A stretch of 64,000 nucleotides of DNA, from the NCBI GenBank assembly GCA_032622095.1, contig CP136065.1:66391031-66455030 (forward strand), given 5' to 3'. Positions 34,835 through 45,720 of this stretch are shown here, piece by piece. The notes under the pieces were generated by a model. The model was not told the origin of the DNA and did not search any database. It saw only the letters and a program-made list of their open reading frames with translations. Position 1 is the first letter of the stretch, and every line of letters begins with the position of its first letter. This DNA comes from Siphonodentalium dalli. Its lineage: Eukaryota > Mollusca > Scaphopoda > Gadilida > Siphonodentaliidae. The translations under genes and the position numbers were made by a program.

Positions 34835-35573
34835 ATGTATTGTTTTAGTCCTTTTGTGGGGAGTTTTTCAGATATAATACATGATTTTATCACATGATTA
34901 GCACTATTTTCCGATGTAATATTCGAGCGTAATAGACACGTGTAATATCGTCGCGTGCAATGACGTCACGCTGCTCTTTGGGACAATGATAGCTGGCTGC
35001 AGTTAATTGTTGTTTTCGATAAAATTTTAGCGATTATATGATTATGTGATAAAAGTATCTCAAACTCGTTCTATTTTATACGTAATTTATCAACATCGTC
35101 CACTAAATTCTATTTGAGCCGAGGTTTATCGAATTTAGTGAACTCGGTTGATAAATTCCGTATAAAATAGTAACTCGTTTGAGATCCTCTATGTATTGTT
35201 TTAGTCCTTTTGTGGGGAGTTTTTCAGATATAATACATGATTTTATCACATGATTAGCACTATTTTCCGATGTAATGTTCGAGCGTAATATACACGTATA
35301 GACACGTATAATATCGTCGCGTGCAATGACGCCACGCTGCTCTTTGGGACAATGATTGCTGGCTGCAGTTAATTGTTGTTTACGATAAAATTTTAGCGAT
35401 TATATGATCATGTGATAAAAAGTATCTCAAACTCGTTCTATTTTATACATAATTTATCAACCTCGTCCACTAAATTCTATTTGAGCCTCGGTAAACCTCG
35501 GCTCAAATCGAATTTAGTGAACTCGGTTGATAAATTCCGTATAAAATAGTAACGTACTCGTTTGAGATCCTCT
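34835..35573. repeat. 356-bp tandem duplication in intron 1
   Basis: 34835-35190 is repeated at 35191-35573. Each copy begins ATGTATTGTTTTAGTCCTTT, holds an ACACGTGTAATA/CGTCGCGTGCAATGACG block, and ends in a hairpin between TCAAACTCGTTCTATTTTAT and ATAAAATAGTAAC..TCGTTTGAGA. Copy 1 has a perfect TGACGTCA, changed to TGACGCCA in copy 2. Copy 2 has a more complete hairpin stem (CCTCGGCTCAAAT). Confidence 0.85.
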
Positions 35574-36935
35574 ATATAACAGCAATTCTGCTGGTTTATG
35601 CCACGAATCACACTACACTGGCTTATACGCCCGTATAGAGATCATATACTCCACCCGTTCAAAACCTGTGAAGGTTTTAATGTTCTGGCGGTAATCTGAC
35701 CTGTTCTGACGGGAAGTGTTATAATATTGAACAAACAATGCAAGGAATATATTTCTTTGTCTAACTTGTTCCTCAATAATCTAATTCCCAGTTCGATGTT
35801 GCCTGATTTTTGTAACTTATGTGAGCCGATATCGCAATAAAACATTGAATTGATTACCCGGGAATATGTCCATGCTTGCAAGCGACGCAAAGCAAAATCG
35901 CTCACCAAAATCATCATGCAACATCGAGCTGGGACCTTCACACACGAGTAGAAATGGTCTCTGCGGGCGTAGCCAGAGTAGAGATTCATCGATGATCAGT
36001 TCATCAGTCACGTATCCTTAAAATTTCATTTATGTCATACATGTACGCATCGTGAGTGAATCGAAGAATTTAGTTTCACACGGACATAAAACATAAGTTC
36101 ACGAACAGGCGACACTGAACATGACACGAACTCGCTAACTTCGTGTCGCCTTTGTTTGTTTGACTCCAATGATTTGTGTGAAATTCGCCTAAAAAGTGTC
36201 ACTTGTATTGTGCTGTTTAGTCACTATTTGTGCATTCTGTCACGTCCAATATCAGAGGAAGGCATTTCATATCTGTTGATACTGTGTACAGAAACGCCGT
36301 TTTCAGTTTTCTCGTTCATTTGATTTTCCATGTATTTATGCATGCATGCATGAAGGACAAATACATAGAAGGGTTCTAAAGTCGTTACAATGTATTTGAA
36401 CCACAAATTCTAATCAACCAACACATATATATTAGCCTGGGCGCAGAGTCTGTAGAGAGTCTCCGTTATTTGCATCATGGTGTTGTAACCGTTTCATGTG
36501 TCCAACCTGGGATTTCCAACTGCGCACCCTTGCGTAAGATCGATATCCCCAAGTTTACATAAGTTTTAGACATTCTATTTGCACCCCTTGGATTGGATTT
36601 TTCCAACTGGTACCTATACCTTAATTTAAAACTGTTGGAAATTTGCAACATGACACCATCTCGTGGCTGGAAATGTTCTAAACTAATGGCAATTTCAGCT
36701 TATGTGACTGAACGTTGGAAACTCTGAATATTTAATTAAGCCTACTTTTAATGTGAAATTTTCAACTGATTATGCATGTATCATGCACGAAATGTAAATA
36801 TTTTCTTACCAAAGTTGGTTGGGTGAGATACCCCAAACTCCATGCAGAGTTGTCTCCCTTGATGATTCGAAAAAGTATGACTGCGGTGTGGTTGAGATTG
36901 GAGACAACCTGCATGCCTCTTACCGGCCATGTTCA
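35574..36935. other. Unassigned part of intron 1
   Basis: No repeat was recognised. A minus frame of 115 codons (35642-35989) reads protein-like but lacks splice or domain support. An inverted GCAACATCGA(A/G)CTGGGA pair lies at about 35785-35800 and 35920-35936. Confidence 0.35.
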
Positions 36936-37330
36936 CCAATCGATAGAATGGCTATTATGACGCTGTGATTTTTGAGCATGCACGTAATTTCTTGTTGCGT
37001 CCATCCGTCTCGCTGTCCGTCCGCGCCAGCGAAAGGGGTTTATGGGGTTTGGACTTTAAATGGTTTCAATGTGGTTTAGGGGCTTTGTGGGTTTAAAGCC
37101 CTTAAACCTTTTTGTTTTTGCCATATTATCTGTTGTTTGGGGTCTATAAATCAGTATAACATAACTTTTTTTAAACCACAAAAGTTTGGGGGGGGGGGAT
37201 TATGTCCACCCTGTCCTTGCATTCAAGGACACGGATTGAAGGCTTAAACTCATTAACCCTGGACGTAAATAATAATATCTCTGTAAATAATTTTTATTTT
37301 TCTCATGTACTGAAGAGTTTACATTACACA
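36936..37330 (+). repeat. Long dispersed repeat, copy in intron 1
   Basis: It carries ATGGCTATTATGACGCTGTG, CGTCCGCGCCAGCGAAAGGG, TTTATGGGGTTTGGAC, a GTTTGGGGTCTATAAATCAG block, CATTCAAGGACACGGATTGA and TTTTTCTCATGTACTGAAGA. The copy at 39111-39520 in intron 2 has the same order and orientation. A G11 run occurs at 37188-37198. Confidence 0.75.
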
Positions 37331-37700
37331 TAGACGTATACACATCACATTACTAATAACAGAGATAATATATGTGGTATGCTAATATAAATATTCAAAG
37401 TAGCCCTTACACCTCTTTAGTTTGTGCACTTTTTGGTGCATCGTTTAAGCTTGTTAATATGGACGGGCATGAGCTCGTAAACCACTATCCACTTAAACAC
37501 CATTTAGTTTGTCTAGACGTCCACCCGCAGTTTTGTTGAGAACACTTCACGGATTTCGAAGTTTTATATGTATGATACTTTTGTTTGTGTTTCATCTTTG
37601 TTTCGTACAATTTGGTTGGATGGAAATGAGCGAGGGTTCAAAAAGGCAACAAAAAAGTCCTTCCTGACACTTATAACTAGTAATTTTGTTTGTGTTTCAG

Positions 37701-37847
37701 CTTGGTTTCGTGCATCACAGGCCCTCAATGCGCTGGCTATGGTTCTCCTCATCCTCTCCATAGTCGTGTTCATAGCTCACATCTTCATCTCAAAGCTCAG
37801 TAAAACATGGGTGAGGAGAGTCGGAGCTGTGCTAGCTTTGATCACAG
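37701..37847 (+). CDS. Claudin-like protein, coding exon 2
   Basis: This 147-nt exon runs from the acceptor TTTCAG to the donor GTAATT and encodes the end of codon 70 to residue 118 plus one base, keeping phase 1 on both sides. It begins A-W-F-R-A-S-Q-A-L, comparable to the A-R-A-L stretch that leads into claudin TM2, followed by TM2 (about 80-101), a short basic cytosolic turn (KLSKTWVRR, 102-110) and the start of TM3. The frame has no stops and joins exon 1 and exon 3 exactly, which is the main evidence that the three pieces are one gene. Confidence 0.85.
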
Positions 37848-37929
37848 GTAATTATTACTTTCATACATTTTTTTAGCATTGATACATTTCTCGAAATCTG
37901 CGAAGTATGATAATAGCCAGGTTAATTTA

Positions 37930-38645
37930 ACCAGGGACCAGCCGAGAGGGCGAATTGGGAGACATGGACCAGACAAGAGGGAGACTTGGGAGACATAGGC
38001 CAGCCTATAGGGAGACTTGGGAGACAGGGACCAACATGAGGGAGACTTTGGAGACAGGGACCAGCCGAGAGGGTGACAGGGACCAGCCTAGAGGGAGACA
38101 GGGACCAGCCAAGAGAGATAATTGGGAGACAGTGACCAGCATAGAGGGAGACAGGGACCAGCCTAGAGGTTGACATGGACCAGAATAGACGGTGACTTGG
38201 GAGACTGTGACCAGCCTAAAGGGCAAACTTGGGAGACAGGGACCAGCCCAGAGGGTAACTTGCGAGAAAGGACCAGCCTAGATGGCGACAGGTACCAGAC
38301 TAGAGGGTGACTTGGGAGACTGGGACCAGCCTATAGATGGCAAACTTGGGAGACAGGGACCAGCCTTAGAGTGACTTGGAGACATGGATCAGTCTAGTGG
38401 CCGACAGAGACCAGGCTAGCTGGTGACTTGGGAGACCGGGACCAGCCTATAGATGGCAAACTTGGGAGACCGGGATCAGCCTATAGATGACAAACTTGGG
38501 AGACAGGGACCAGCCTAGAGAGTGACTTGGAAGACACGGATCAGTATAGATGGCGACAGGGAGCAGCATAGAGGGTGACTTGAGAGACATGGAGCAGTCT
38601 AGTGGGCGACAAGGACCAGCCTAAAGGGTGACTTGGGAGACATCT
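37930..38645. repeat. Degenerate ~30-40-bp minisatellite (GGGAGACAGGGACCAGCCTA)
   Basis: About 20 imperfect units combine GACTTGGGAGACAGGGACC and AGCCTAGAGGGTGACTTGG in variable order and length. One strand is strongly purine-rich. Frames open on both strands here are periodic artefacts. Confidence 0.85.
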
Positions 38646-38985
38646 TCTCCCAAAAATGTGCCACGAAAACTCCTCCCTATTCTTGTTCTTGGGAGAAGTG
38701 ACTTCTCTCTCATATACCATTACATGTATGCATATTTCAAAACATCATATTTGAAGTGTATTTATTGATTATAATGGTGTACTTACTCTTTATAATAGTA
38801 TTATAAACTGGTTCTTGTGTTGCATAATACTTCTTGGATCATGCACAGAATGGTGAGGATGGACAGTAAATTGAACTTCAGCCTTTATGACTTCTCCCTG
38901 TTAACAGTCCATTTCTCTCTAATAACCAATTTGAAACCTCTTGTTTGGTCCCTGGGTTATGCATTTCCAACGACAGTCACCAGTA

Positions 38986-39107
38986 CAGTAATGCTCTAAA
39001 TAATCGACTCCTTAACAACAGCAGAATTATGGGTAATTTTTCAGGATTTAGACGGAAATATGGCTTGTTGCCATTCATCGGAAAGCTCTCAGTGAGACAA
39101 GCCATAT
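38986..39107. mobile_element. TA-flanked palindromic MITE, left half
   Basis: It starts CAGTAATGCTCTAAATAATC after TA and runs through the left arm to GGAAAGCTCTCAGTGAG. Only a stub of the right arm (ACAAGCCATATTTCCGA) follows. Confidence 0.7.
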
Positions 39108-39110
39108 TTC

Positions 39111-39520
39111 CGATGTACACCAAATGGCTAGTATGGCTATGCGCTGTGATTTTTGAACATGCACATTTATTGTCACGTCCATCCGTCTCATCGTCCGTCC
39201 GCGCCAGCGAAAGGGGTTTATGGGGTTTAGACTGGTTTAAATATGGTTTCGTTTGGGGGGGGGGGGGGGGGGGGGGGGGGTATGAGCTTAAGCCCTTAAA
39301 CTTTTTTGTAAATGCCATATTAACTGTTGTTTGGGGTCTATAAATCATTCTAAAATAACTTTCTAAAAACCACAAAAGTTTGGAAAAAAATATGTACACA
39401 TTGTCCTTGAATTCAAGGACAAGGATTGAGGGCTTAAGCTCATTAACCCTGGATGTTCATACTAATATCTCAGTAAATAATTTTTATTTTTCTCATGTAC
39501 TGAAGAGTTTACAATCGACA
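39111..39520 (+). repeat. Long dispersed repeat, copy in intron 2
   Basis: It matches 36936-37330 throughout. A run of 26 G (39255-39280) sits where the intron-1 copy reads GTTTAGGGGCTTTGTGGG. Confidence 0.75.
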
Positions 39521-39656
39521 TATGACTATCATTCTTAACAAGCTTTATGTCAACAGGAAATTTTTATTGGAAACTTTGGTAAGAATGTTAGAGAAAAGTA
39601 TCAAGTATTCTGCACAAATTGTGTGTCATGATGTTCGGAATATAATTGGTCATATC

Positions 39657-39835
39657 CAGGGATGGGGGGTAATGTAATTTGTAATTGACTGTAATTAATT
39701 ACTTTTCCTCAAGTAATTTGGCCATTTCTCAATTACAAGTACTGTAATTGCAAGTAATTAATTACTTGGATAAACAGACATGTAACTTAATTACTTTTTC
39801 AATTACATCCATGCAATTACTTTCCAAAATGATCA
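39657..39835. repeat. TAATTAC-rich hAT-like remnant
   Basis: CAGGGATGGGGGGTAATGTA is followed by many TAATTAC/GTAATTA words on both strands. Miniature hAT elements of many animals start CAGGGATGGG and are built this way; the class is inferred from that. Confidence 0.5.
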
Positions 39836-40519
39836 TATGTATCATTTGAAGATGGCATAATAATTTTTTTTACATTTATTTGGTGGGATTCATCATGCAA
39901 TAGCGCACCAAAATATTGGAAATAGACTTTTTTCATTACCACAACTATTGGTACTGTATTAAACACTAGTGTGTTGTTAGTTGTGTCGTTAGGTTCACTG
40001 TAATAGGACAAACTTTGGAACACATATATCTTACAAGAAAACCATAGTCGGAAATGGTAACGCCCTCAAGATCATATTATTAGGCATATATAAAATATAT
40101 TGGTTTCATGAATGCACCACTTCAGAATTCCGTAAATACAACTAATCCTTCAAATTATCGGCTTCTCACTGAAGGTTTCTCATTTACCACACCAGAAAGC
40201 CTCTAATTGCTGACCAAAAATCTACTAATTGGATTAAATACAACCCCGATATTTCGCAATACATCCTTTAGTCTACATCCCATCTGAGACATACTTTATC
40301 AGCAATGCATGTTAGCTGTTATATAATGCATTTTGTTCCCGCAATAAAGTCTTCAAGAGTGGCCCAGCCATTGTTCACACCTAAATATCGAAAGCAATTA
40401 ATACGATCATAAAAGTTACATACTGCAATAATGAGACATCCGCGAAGATACATACATCCTGCAAAAAGTCTAACCAGTAAGCACATAGCGAGTACATATT
40501 TAATCAAAGTTACCCCATA

Positions 40520-40650
40520 CAGTAATGCTCTAAGTAATCGGGGATAGCTTTCCGATGAATGGCAACAAGCCATATTTCCGACTAAATCCTGAAAAGTTAC
40601 CCATAATTCTGCTGTGGTTAAGGAGTCGATTACTTAGAAGAGCATTACTG
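40520..40650. mobile_element. TA-flanked MITE, left arm deleted
   Basis: The left 22 bp (CAGTAATGCTCTAAGTAATC) jump directly to GATAGCTTTCCGATGAATGG, then a complete right arm to AGAGCATTACTG and TA. Confidence 0.75.
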
Positions 40651-40957
40651 TAGCTCCTATGACATCACCAGATCAGCCTCGCAGTATACACCCTAGAGGG
40701 CGTAATAATAAATGACTTCACCGACACAGGTTATCTGGTCAATATACATGTACATTCTCAATGACTTGGCCATTTCCACTTCGCTGAGGAAATAACCTCT
40801 TCCATAAATAGAAACCATATCTGCCAGTCTATTTCAATCACATGATGGATTTGATTGACCATGTGCATACATACTACTGGCAAGTACATCTGTTGGCTGG
40901 GAGACTCGTCTGTTAAACTTGAACTAATTATTGCTATTTCTTGCTATTTATCACTCT

Positions 40958-41357
40958 TTAACCCTTTACCCAACAAACCGGCCAAAACCGGCCAAATAAA
41001 GCTTCAACAGCCTAAAATATCTTCGGTCTGTCTCAATAGAACCATACACATATGGATATCATTGGAACCGGCTCCTTGACCACATTGTGATAGTTACAGT
41101 TATGCCCTGTGCCAATGCATTCTCTTATATATGCGAGTCGACCATAGGTCGCCTCGCATATATAAGAGAATGCATTGGCCTATAAAAAATCTTTTTTTAA
41201 CACTTTTTACCATTTTTTCTTACATTCTTCAACAATTTTATAATATTTAATGTGTTAAGCCAATGCATTCTCTTATATATGCGAGGCGACCTATGGTCGA
41301 CTCGCATATATAAGAGAATGCATTGGCACAGGGCCCTTCTGTTGGGTAAAGGGTTAA
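40958..41357. mobile_element. PB1 TTAA element carrying two hairpin modules
   Basis: TTAACCCTTTACCCAACA at the left and TGTTGGGTAAAGGGTTAA at the right are perfect 18-bp inverted repeats including the TTAA target. Inside are two ~68-bp near-perfect palindromes (41108-41176 and 41259-41327) starting GCCAATGCATTCTCTTATAT. It is non-coding, with piggyBac-type ends. Confidence 0.85.
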
Positions 41358-41624
41358 TGCATGATCAAGTCGGGTACTGGCATGCAGTGAGTATATTCTG
41401 CTCCATTCACATCTATGCGTCAACGATTCAATGTCATCACCTTATTACCAGGGCCATATATTTTAGCATTGCACGAATATAGTTTCTATTTATGGGAGAG
41501 GTTATTACCTCAGCGAACAGAAATGGCCGAGTCGTTGAGAATGTATACATGTAGTAGTTGAATATTGTTTGAGTTTTTTTCATGTAGTCCTATCTGAATT
41601 TAATAAAATTATAAGTTCTGGTGT

Positions 41625-41745
41625 ATCGGAAAGCTCTCGAGGAGAGCTTTCCGATGAATGGCAACAAGCCATATTTCCGACTAAATCCTGAAAAATGACC
41701 CATAATTCTGCTGTGGTTAAGGAGTCGATTATTTAGAGCATTACT
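41625..41745. mobile_element. TA-flanked MITE, right half
   Basis: It begins at the centre (GGAAAGCTCTCGAGGAGAGC) and runs to GAGCATTACTG followed by TA. The left arm is absent. Confidence 0.7.
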
Positions 41746-41937
41746 GTAATTTTAACTAATTACTTTTTCCCTGCTTCCCTGGTTATATCAACTCATATGC
41801 CCAGGACCATAATATTACTGCAACATAGGTCTTCATAAGATAGTACCCCTTTTTCAAAATCCACTATTTTATTATAATTTTAGACCATGTACATGTAATT
41901 CTGAGCCACGAATCACTAAATGTATTCTGTTTTTCAG

Positions 41938-42101
41938 GCATCATTGCAATTATTGGACTTATAACCTATGGTTCGAGATTTAAGGAGAATTTCACAGTAT
42001 ACAACTTATTTCGTGGGACTGCGTCGCTGGGATGGGCATTTGTTCTGTGCATTATAGGAGCCTGTTGCTCCTCAGTCGCTGGCGTACTACTACTGATATG
42101 A
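41938..42101 (+). CDS. Claudin-like protein, coding exon 3 and stop
   Basis: After the acceptor TTTTTCAG the exon completes G119 and encodes residues 120-172, ending at TGA (42099-42101). It holds the rest of TM3 (to about 129), the second extracellular loop with N136-F-T138, and TM4 (about 148-172) with a C-C pair (161-162). Translation stops directly after TM4, so the cytosolic tail with the PDZ-binding end typical of canonical claudins is missing. Length 172 is at the short end for the family. A longer isoform through alternative splicing cannot be excluded. Confidence 0.83.
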
Positions 42102-42776
42102 GGACAAATCTAAACCAGACAATACAGCAGTATGAGCCGATACTCGATTCAAAGACCATCAACTTCTGCCTAAGAAAGTACTTTCAGCCAAGCTCTACCA
42201 ACATAGCTAACCTCTCTCAAGTTAGTTATGGCGAGCCGAGAACTGATTCTGGTAGAGTTTGACTTTTATTATATGTGATGGGAGCTCGGACAAAATGTTA
42301 GTCACATTGTAGGGTGTTTTGCAGTTCTGGGTAAACCCAACTCGAATAGCTATGCAATACTTGGTCTGAAGAAAATGCCCATGTCTCATATTACCAAATA
42401 GATCTGTGTCGATATAAATAACTTCTCATGCGACCCATGCAGTATGACGCCACAGCACATACATGGCTTTACCAATGACAGATATCGCCTGTATAATTAT
42501 TATCCGATGCTTCAAACTGGCGCTATTTTTAGTTATGTGGCAAATCTGCCACTGTATAGAGATTCCAACACTTGCCCGAATGGCTAGTTGGCTACATCGC
42601 TTTTTTCATACTATGTTGTGTTTAGTTGCAACTGACGTAATGCTTGCTTGTGGTGATAGGGATCCCCCCAAATACTCGACTCAGAACAGCGTTATAGCCG
42701 TTGAGTCTGTGTCTTGTAGAATGTTGTTCAAGGACTGCATGCAATGTTGCCGGACTAACTTGGAGGGAGACTTTAT
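42102..42776 (+). other. Probable 3'UTR of the claudin-like gene
   Basis: This is non-repetitive sequence following the stop up to the first PAL element. No AATAAA is evident within it; the nearest one noticed is at about 43769, beyond the repeats, so the real 3' end is unresolved. A plus frame at 42463-42894 runs into the PAL element and is not credible. Confidence 0.45.
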
Positions 42777-43167
42777 CAAGCCTGAGTTTATTGTGCCTGT
42801 AATTTGCAGAATGAGGTCCCCAGAGGGTGAATTTAGTGACGCTATCCCGCGTAGCAAGCTAACATCCCCCCTTTGGGGACCTCATTCTGCATGACCTCAT
42901 CTGCTATGGGAGACATAGACTCAGACTGAAGTTCCCAAATGGTGATTATTGTGATGTACACCCATTGGGAACCTTGATTATGCAATGTGTCGTCTGCCAA
43001 TTTGGCGATATAGAGAAACTAAATTAAAAAATAAATAGAATCAATGTGATGAAGTTTCTATAGAAATTTGAATTTAGTGATGCTAGCCCGCTATGCGGAT
43101 AGCGACACTAAATTCAACCTCTGGGAGCCTCATTCTGCAAATGACAGGCACACTAAACTCAGACTTG
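42777..43167. mobile_element. PAL element, copy 2
   Basis: It has ends CAAGCCTGAGTTTATTGTGC at the left and GCACACTAAACTCAGACTTG at the right, terminal hairpins with GAGGTCCCCAGAGGGTGAAT, and inner TTCCCAAATGGTGATTATTG and GATATAGAGAAACTAAATTA. It is a near-complete copy. Confidence 0.75.
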
Positions 43168-43257
43168 GACTTTATAGATATCTTCTCCATGAAATCATCA
43201 TTTTCATTGGAGGTAAATGAAGGCTGAAGTCTAGTTGCTGATCAATTTTTAGCCAAT

Positions 43258-43660
43258 TTAACCCTTTCTATACTAAATGGATTCTCCCATTCACTCAATA
43301 AGTATACATTGGAACAGGCTATTATTCATCTGGAAGGGTGTTTGGTTAATAAAAGCAGACGGCAGACATGGGGAAAAGATAACACAAGAGCAGAATGATT
43401 CATATTCATTGGTGGGAAATGTTCAGATAATATAAGTTCAACAAATTATAATTAGTCATTTGTTGAGCTTATTATGTGAACATTTCCTAATGGAACTACT
43501 CATCAATGAGTATATAGTATAGAAACTCATTGATAAGTGCATTCACTTATATATGCGAGGCTCCCTATGGAGACTCATATTTATTATAGAATGCACTGGC
43601 AAATGATCTTTAATGCTGCACCAGCGCAGCTCCCGTCATGAAATGGTTAACAATCGTAAT
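43258..43660. mobile_element. PB4 TTAA element joined to a PB5 end
   Basis: The left end TTAACCCTTTCTATACTAAA and the inner hairpin (GAAATGTTCAGATAATATAA) are PB4, whose right repeat AGTATATAGTATAGAAAC is at about 43517. It continues into a degenerate hairpin module (TTATATATGCGAGGCTCCC) and the PB5 right end GCAGCTCCCGTCATGAAATG GTTAA. Confidence 0.6.
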
Positions 43661-43873
43661 ATGTTTAGGAAGAGATAACACATCTTTAACAATTGTAAGA
43701 TGTTGCGTGTACATTAAATTTACAACATTATCTTTCTTCCATTATCTGTAAAATTGTTCTATTTTTGTTAATAAAATATTATAAATGAAAAATGTTAAGT
43801 CTTATTTTCTATTGTTCAACTATTCACCAGTGCCATATGGATATGTTGATGTCCCCAAGACACTGTATCCTAT
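43661..43873. other. Unassigned DNA
   Basis: AT-rich; contains AATAAA at about 43769. No gene was seen. Confidence 0.35.
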
Positions 43874-44370
43874 CAAGCCTGGAAATAGTGTGTCTCACAT
43901 TTGCAGAATGAGGTCCCCAGAGGGAGAATTTAGTAACGCGGGATGGCTGAGCATCACCAAATTTATACTCTGCAAACCTCATTCTGCTTAGGCCTCAACT
44001 GCTATGGGAGACCTAGGATCAGATTGAAGTTCCTCATACTTTACTCTTCTCGGAGCCTTAATTTTACATAACATTCGCTGCGTCTTAAGCATAGTTGTTG
44101 GAAACAAGCCTTGAAATAGAGTGTGACATTTGCAGAATGAGGTCCCCCAGAGGGTGAATATAATGACGCTATCCCGCACTGCAGGCTAGTTTACCAATTT
44201 CACCCTCTGGGAACCTCATTTAGGCCTCAGCTACTATGAGAGACCTAGGATCAGATAGAAGTTACCCAGTTGAAGTTGGTGATGTGCATCCATTAGTCAC
44301 CTCAATTGTGCATTTTATGTTCTGCAAATTAGGGGATACAGAAACTGATTAGAAGGAAAAGGAGGTTAAT
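43874..44370. mobile_element. Two tandem left-end copies of the PAL element
   Basis: CAAGCCTGGAAATAGTGTGT at 43874 and CAAGCCTTGAAATAGAGTGT at 44104 each start a terminal hairpin with AATGAGGTCCCC and TGGG(A/G)ACCTCATT-like arms. The second continues into the inner region (GGTGATGTGCATCCATTAGT) but has no right end. Confidence 0.65.
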
Positions 44371-44520
44371 ACACTGATATCTGATGATAAAATATCATTT
44401 ATTTCAACATGATTTGATGAGGTGATTATTTAACAGTGAAATGATGGAAATGATATAAACATTATTTTAATAAAACTACAATTCATTTCACAATAACTGC
44501 TAGAGTACTTCTCAGGATCC
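44371..44520. other. Left flank of the 43-bp array
   Basis: AT-rich DNA ending TCTCAGGATCCGATACTACC, words that recur before the isolated unit at 46408. Confidence 0.4.
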
Positions 44521-45720
44521 GATACTACCGCCAACAAGTGCACAATTCATTTACATGTTCCTACATCGATCAGCCAACAAGTGCACAATTCATTTACATG
44601 TTCCTACATCGATTATTCAACAAGTGCACAATTCATTTACATGTTCCTACATCGATTATTCAACAAGTGCACAATTCTTTACATGTTTCTACATCGATTA
44701 ACCAACAAGTGCACAATTCATTTTCATGTTCCTACATCGATTATTCAACAAGTGCACAATTCATTTACATGTTCCTACATCGATTATTCAACAAGTGCAC
44801 AATTCATTTACATGTTCCTACATCGATTATTCAACAAGTGCACAATTCATTTACATGTTCCTACATCGATTAACCAACAAGTGCACAATTCATTTACATG
44901 TTCCTACATCGATCAGCCAACAAGTGCACAATTCATTTACATGTTCCTACATCGATTAACCAACAAGTGCACAATTCATTTACATGATTCCTACATCGAT
45001 TAACCAACAAGTGCACAATTTATTACATGTTCCTACATCGATCAGCCAACAAGTGCACAATTCATCACATGTTCCTACATCAATTAACCAACAAGTGCAC
45101 AATTTATTACATGTTCCTACATCGATCAGCCAACAAGTGCACAATTCATCACATGTTCCTACATCAATTAACCAACAAGTGCACAATTTATTACATGTTC
45201 CTACATCGATCAGCCAACAAGTGCACAATTCATCACATGTTCCTACATCAATTAACCAACAAGTGCACAATTTATTACATGTTCCTACATCGATCAGCCA
45301 ACAAGTGCACAATTCATCACATGTTCCTACATCAATTAACCAACAAGTGCACAATTTATTACATGTTCCTACATCGATCAGCCAACAAGTGCACAATTCA
45401 TCACATGTTCCTACATCAATTAACCAAGAAGTGCACAATTCATTTACATGTTCCTACATCGATCAGCCAACAAGTGCACAATTCATTACATGTTCCTAAA
45501 TCGCTTAGCCAACAAGTGCACAATTCATCACATGATTCCTACATCGCTTAGCCAACAAGTGCACAATTCATCACATGATTCCTACATCGCTTAGCCAACA
45601 AGTGCACAATTCATCACATGTTCCTACATCGCTTAGCCAACAAGTGCACAATTCATCACATGTTTCTACATCGATTAGCCAACAAGTGCACAATTCATCA
45701 CATGTTTCTACATCGCGTCA
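44521..45720. repeat. 42/43-bp minisatellite with an 84-bp higher-order block
   Basis: About 28 units of CAACAAGTGCACAATTCATT, TACATGTTCCTACATCGAT and a variable AGC/TTATT/TTAAC linker. At the left the units are 43 bp. From about 45005 to 45425 two 42-bp variants (ATCAGC..ATCACATG and CAATTAACC..TTATTACATG) alternate as an 84-bp block about five times. Right-end units share CGCTTAGCC. Open frames on both strands, including a Cys/Trp-rich minus one, arise from the periodicity. Confidence 0.95.

Larger units (their letters stand above)
33066..37700 (+). other. Intron 1 of the claudin-like gene
   Basis: This 4,635-bp phase-1 intron begins GTAAGT and ends TGTGTTTCAG. It contains a fold-back cluster (33148-33610), one tandem-element monomer (33895-34035), a PB3 element (34144-34372), a MITE end (34661-34705), a 356-bp tandem duplication (34835-35573), unassigned DNA (35574-36935) and a long dispersed repeat (36936-37330). 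Confidence 0.75.
37848..41937 (+). other. Intron 2 of the claudin-like gene
   Basis: This 4,090-bp phase-1 intron holds a GA-rich minisatellite (37930-38645), MITE copies (38986-39107, 40520-40650, 41625-41745), the second copy of the long repeat (39111-39520), a hAT-like TAATTAC stretch (39657-39835), and a full PB1 element (40958-41357). The remaining DNA (39836-40519, 40651-40957, 41746-41937) shows nothing recognised. Confidence 0.75.

Noticed and set aside
35642-35989. 115-codon minus-strand frame in intron 1
   Set aside because: Protein-like reading but no splice borders, domain or supporting repeat match; left as unassigned.
42463-42894. 143-codon plus-strand frame after the claudin-like gene
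   Set aside because: Its 3' third is the PAL element and the rest lies in the probable 3'UTR; no domain seen.
44538-45551. Several 77-174-codon frames on both strands, including a Cys/Trp-rich repeat protein
   Set aside because: All lie in the 42/43-bp minisatellite; the 84-bp block keeps frames open on both strands by periodicity.
44521-45720. CRISPR-like array of regular repeats
   Set aside because: Units are contiguous with no unique spacers, and the DNA is eukaryotic.
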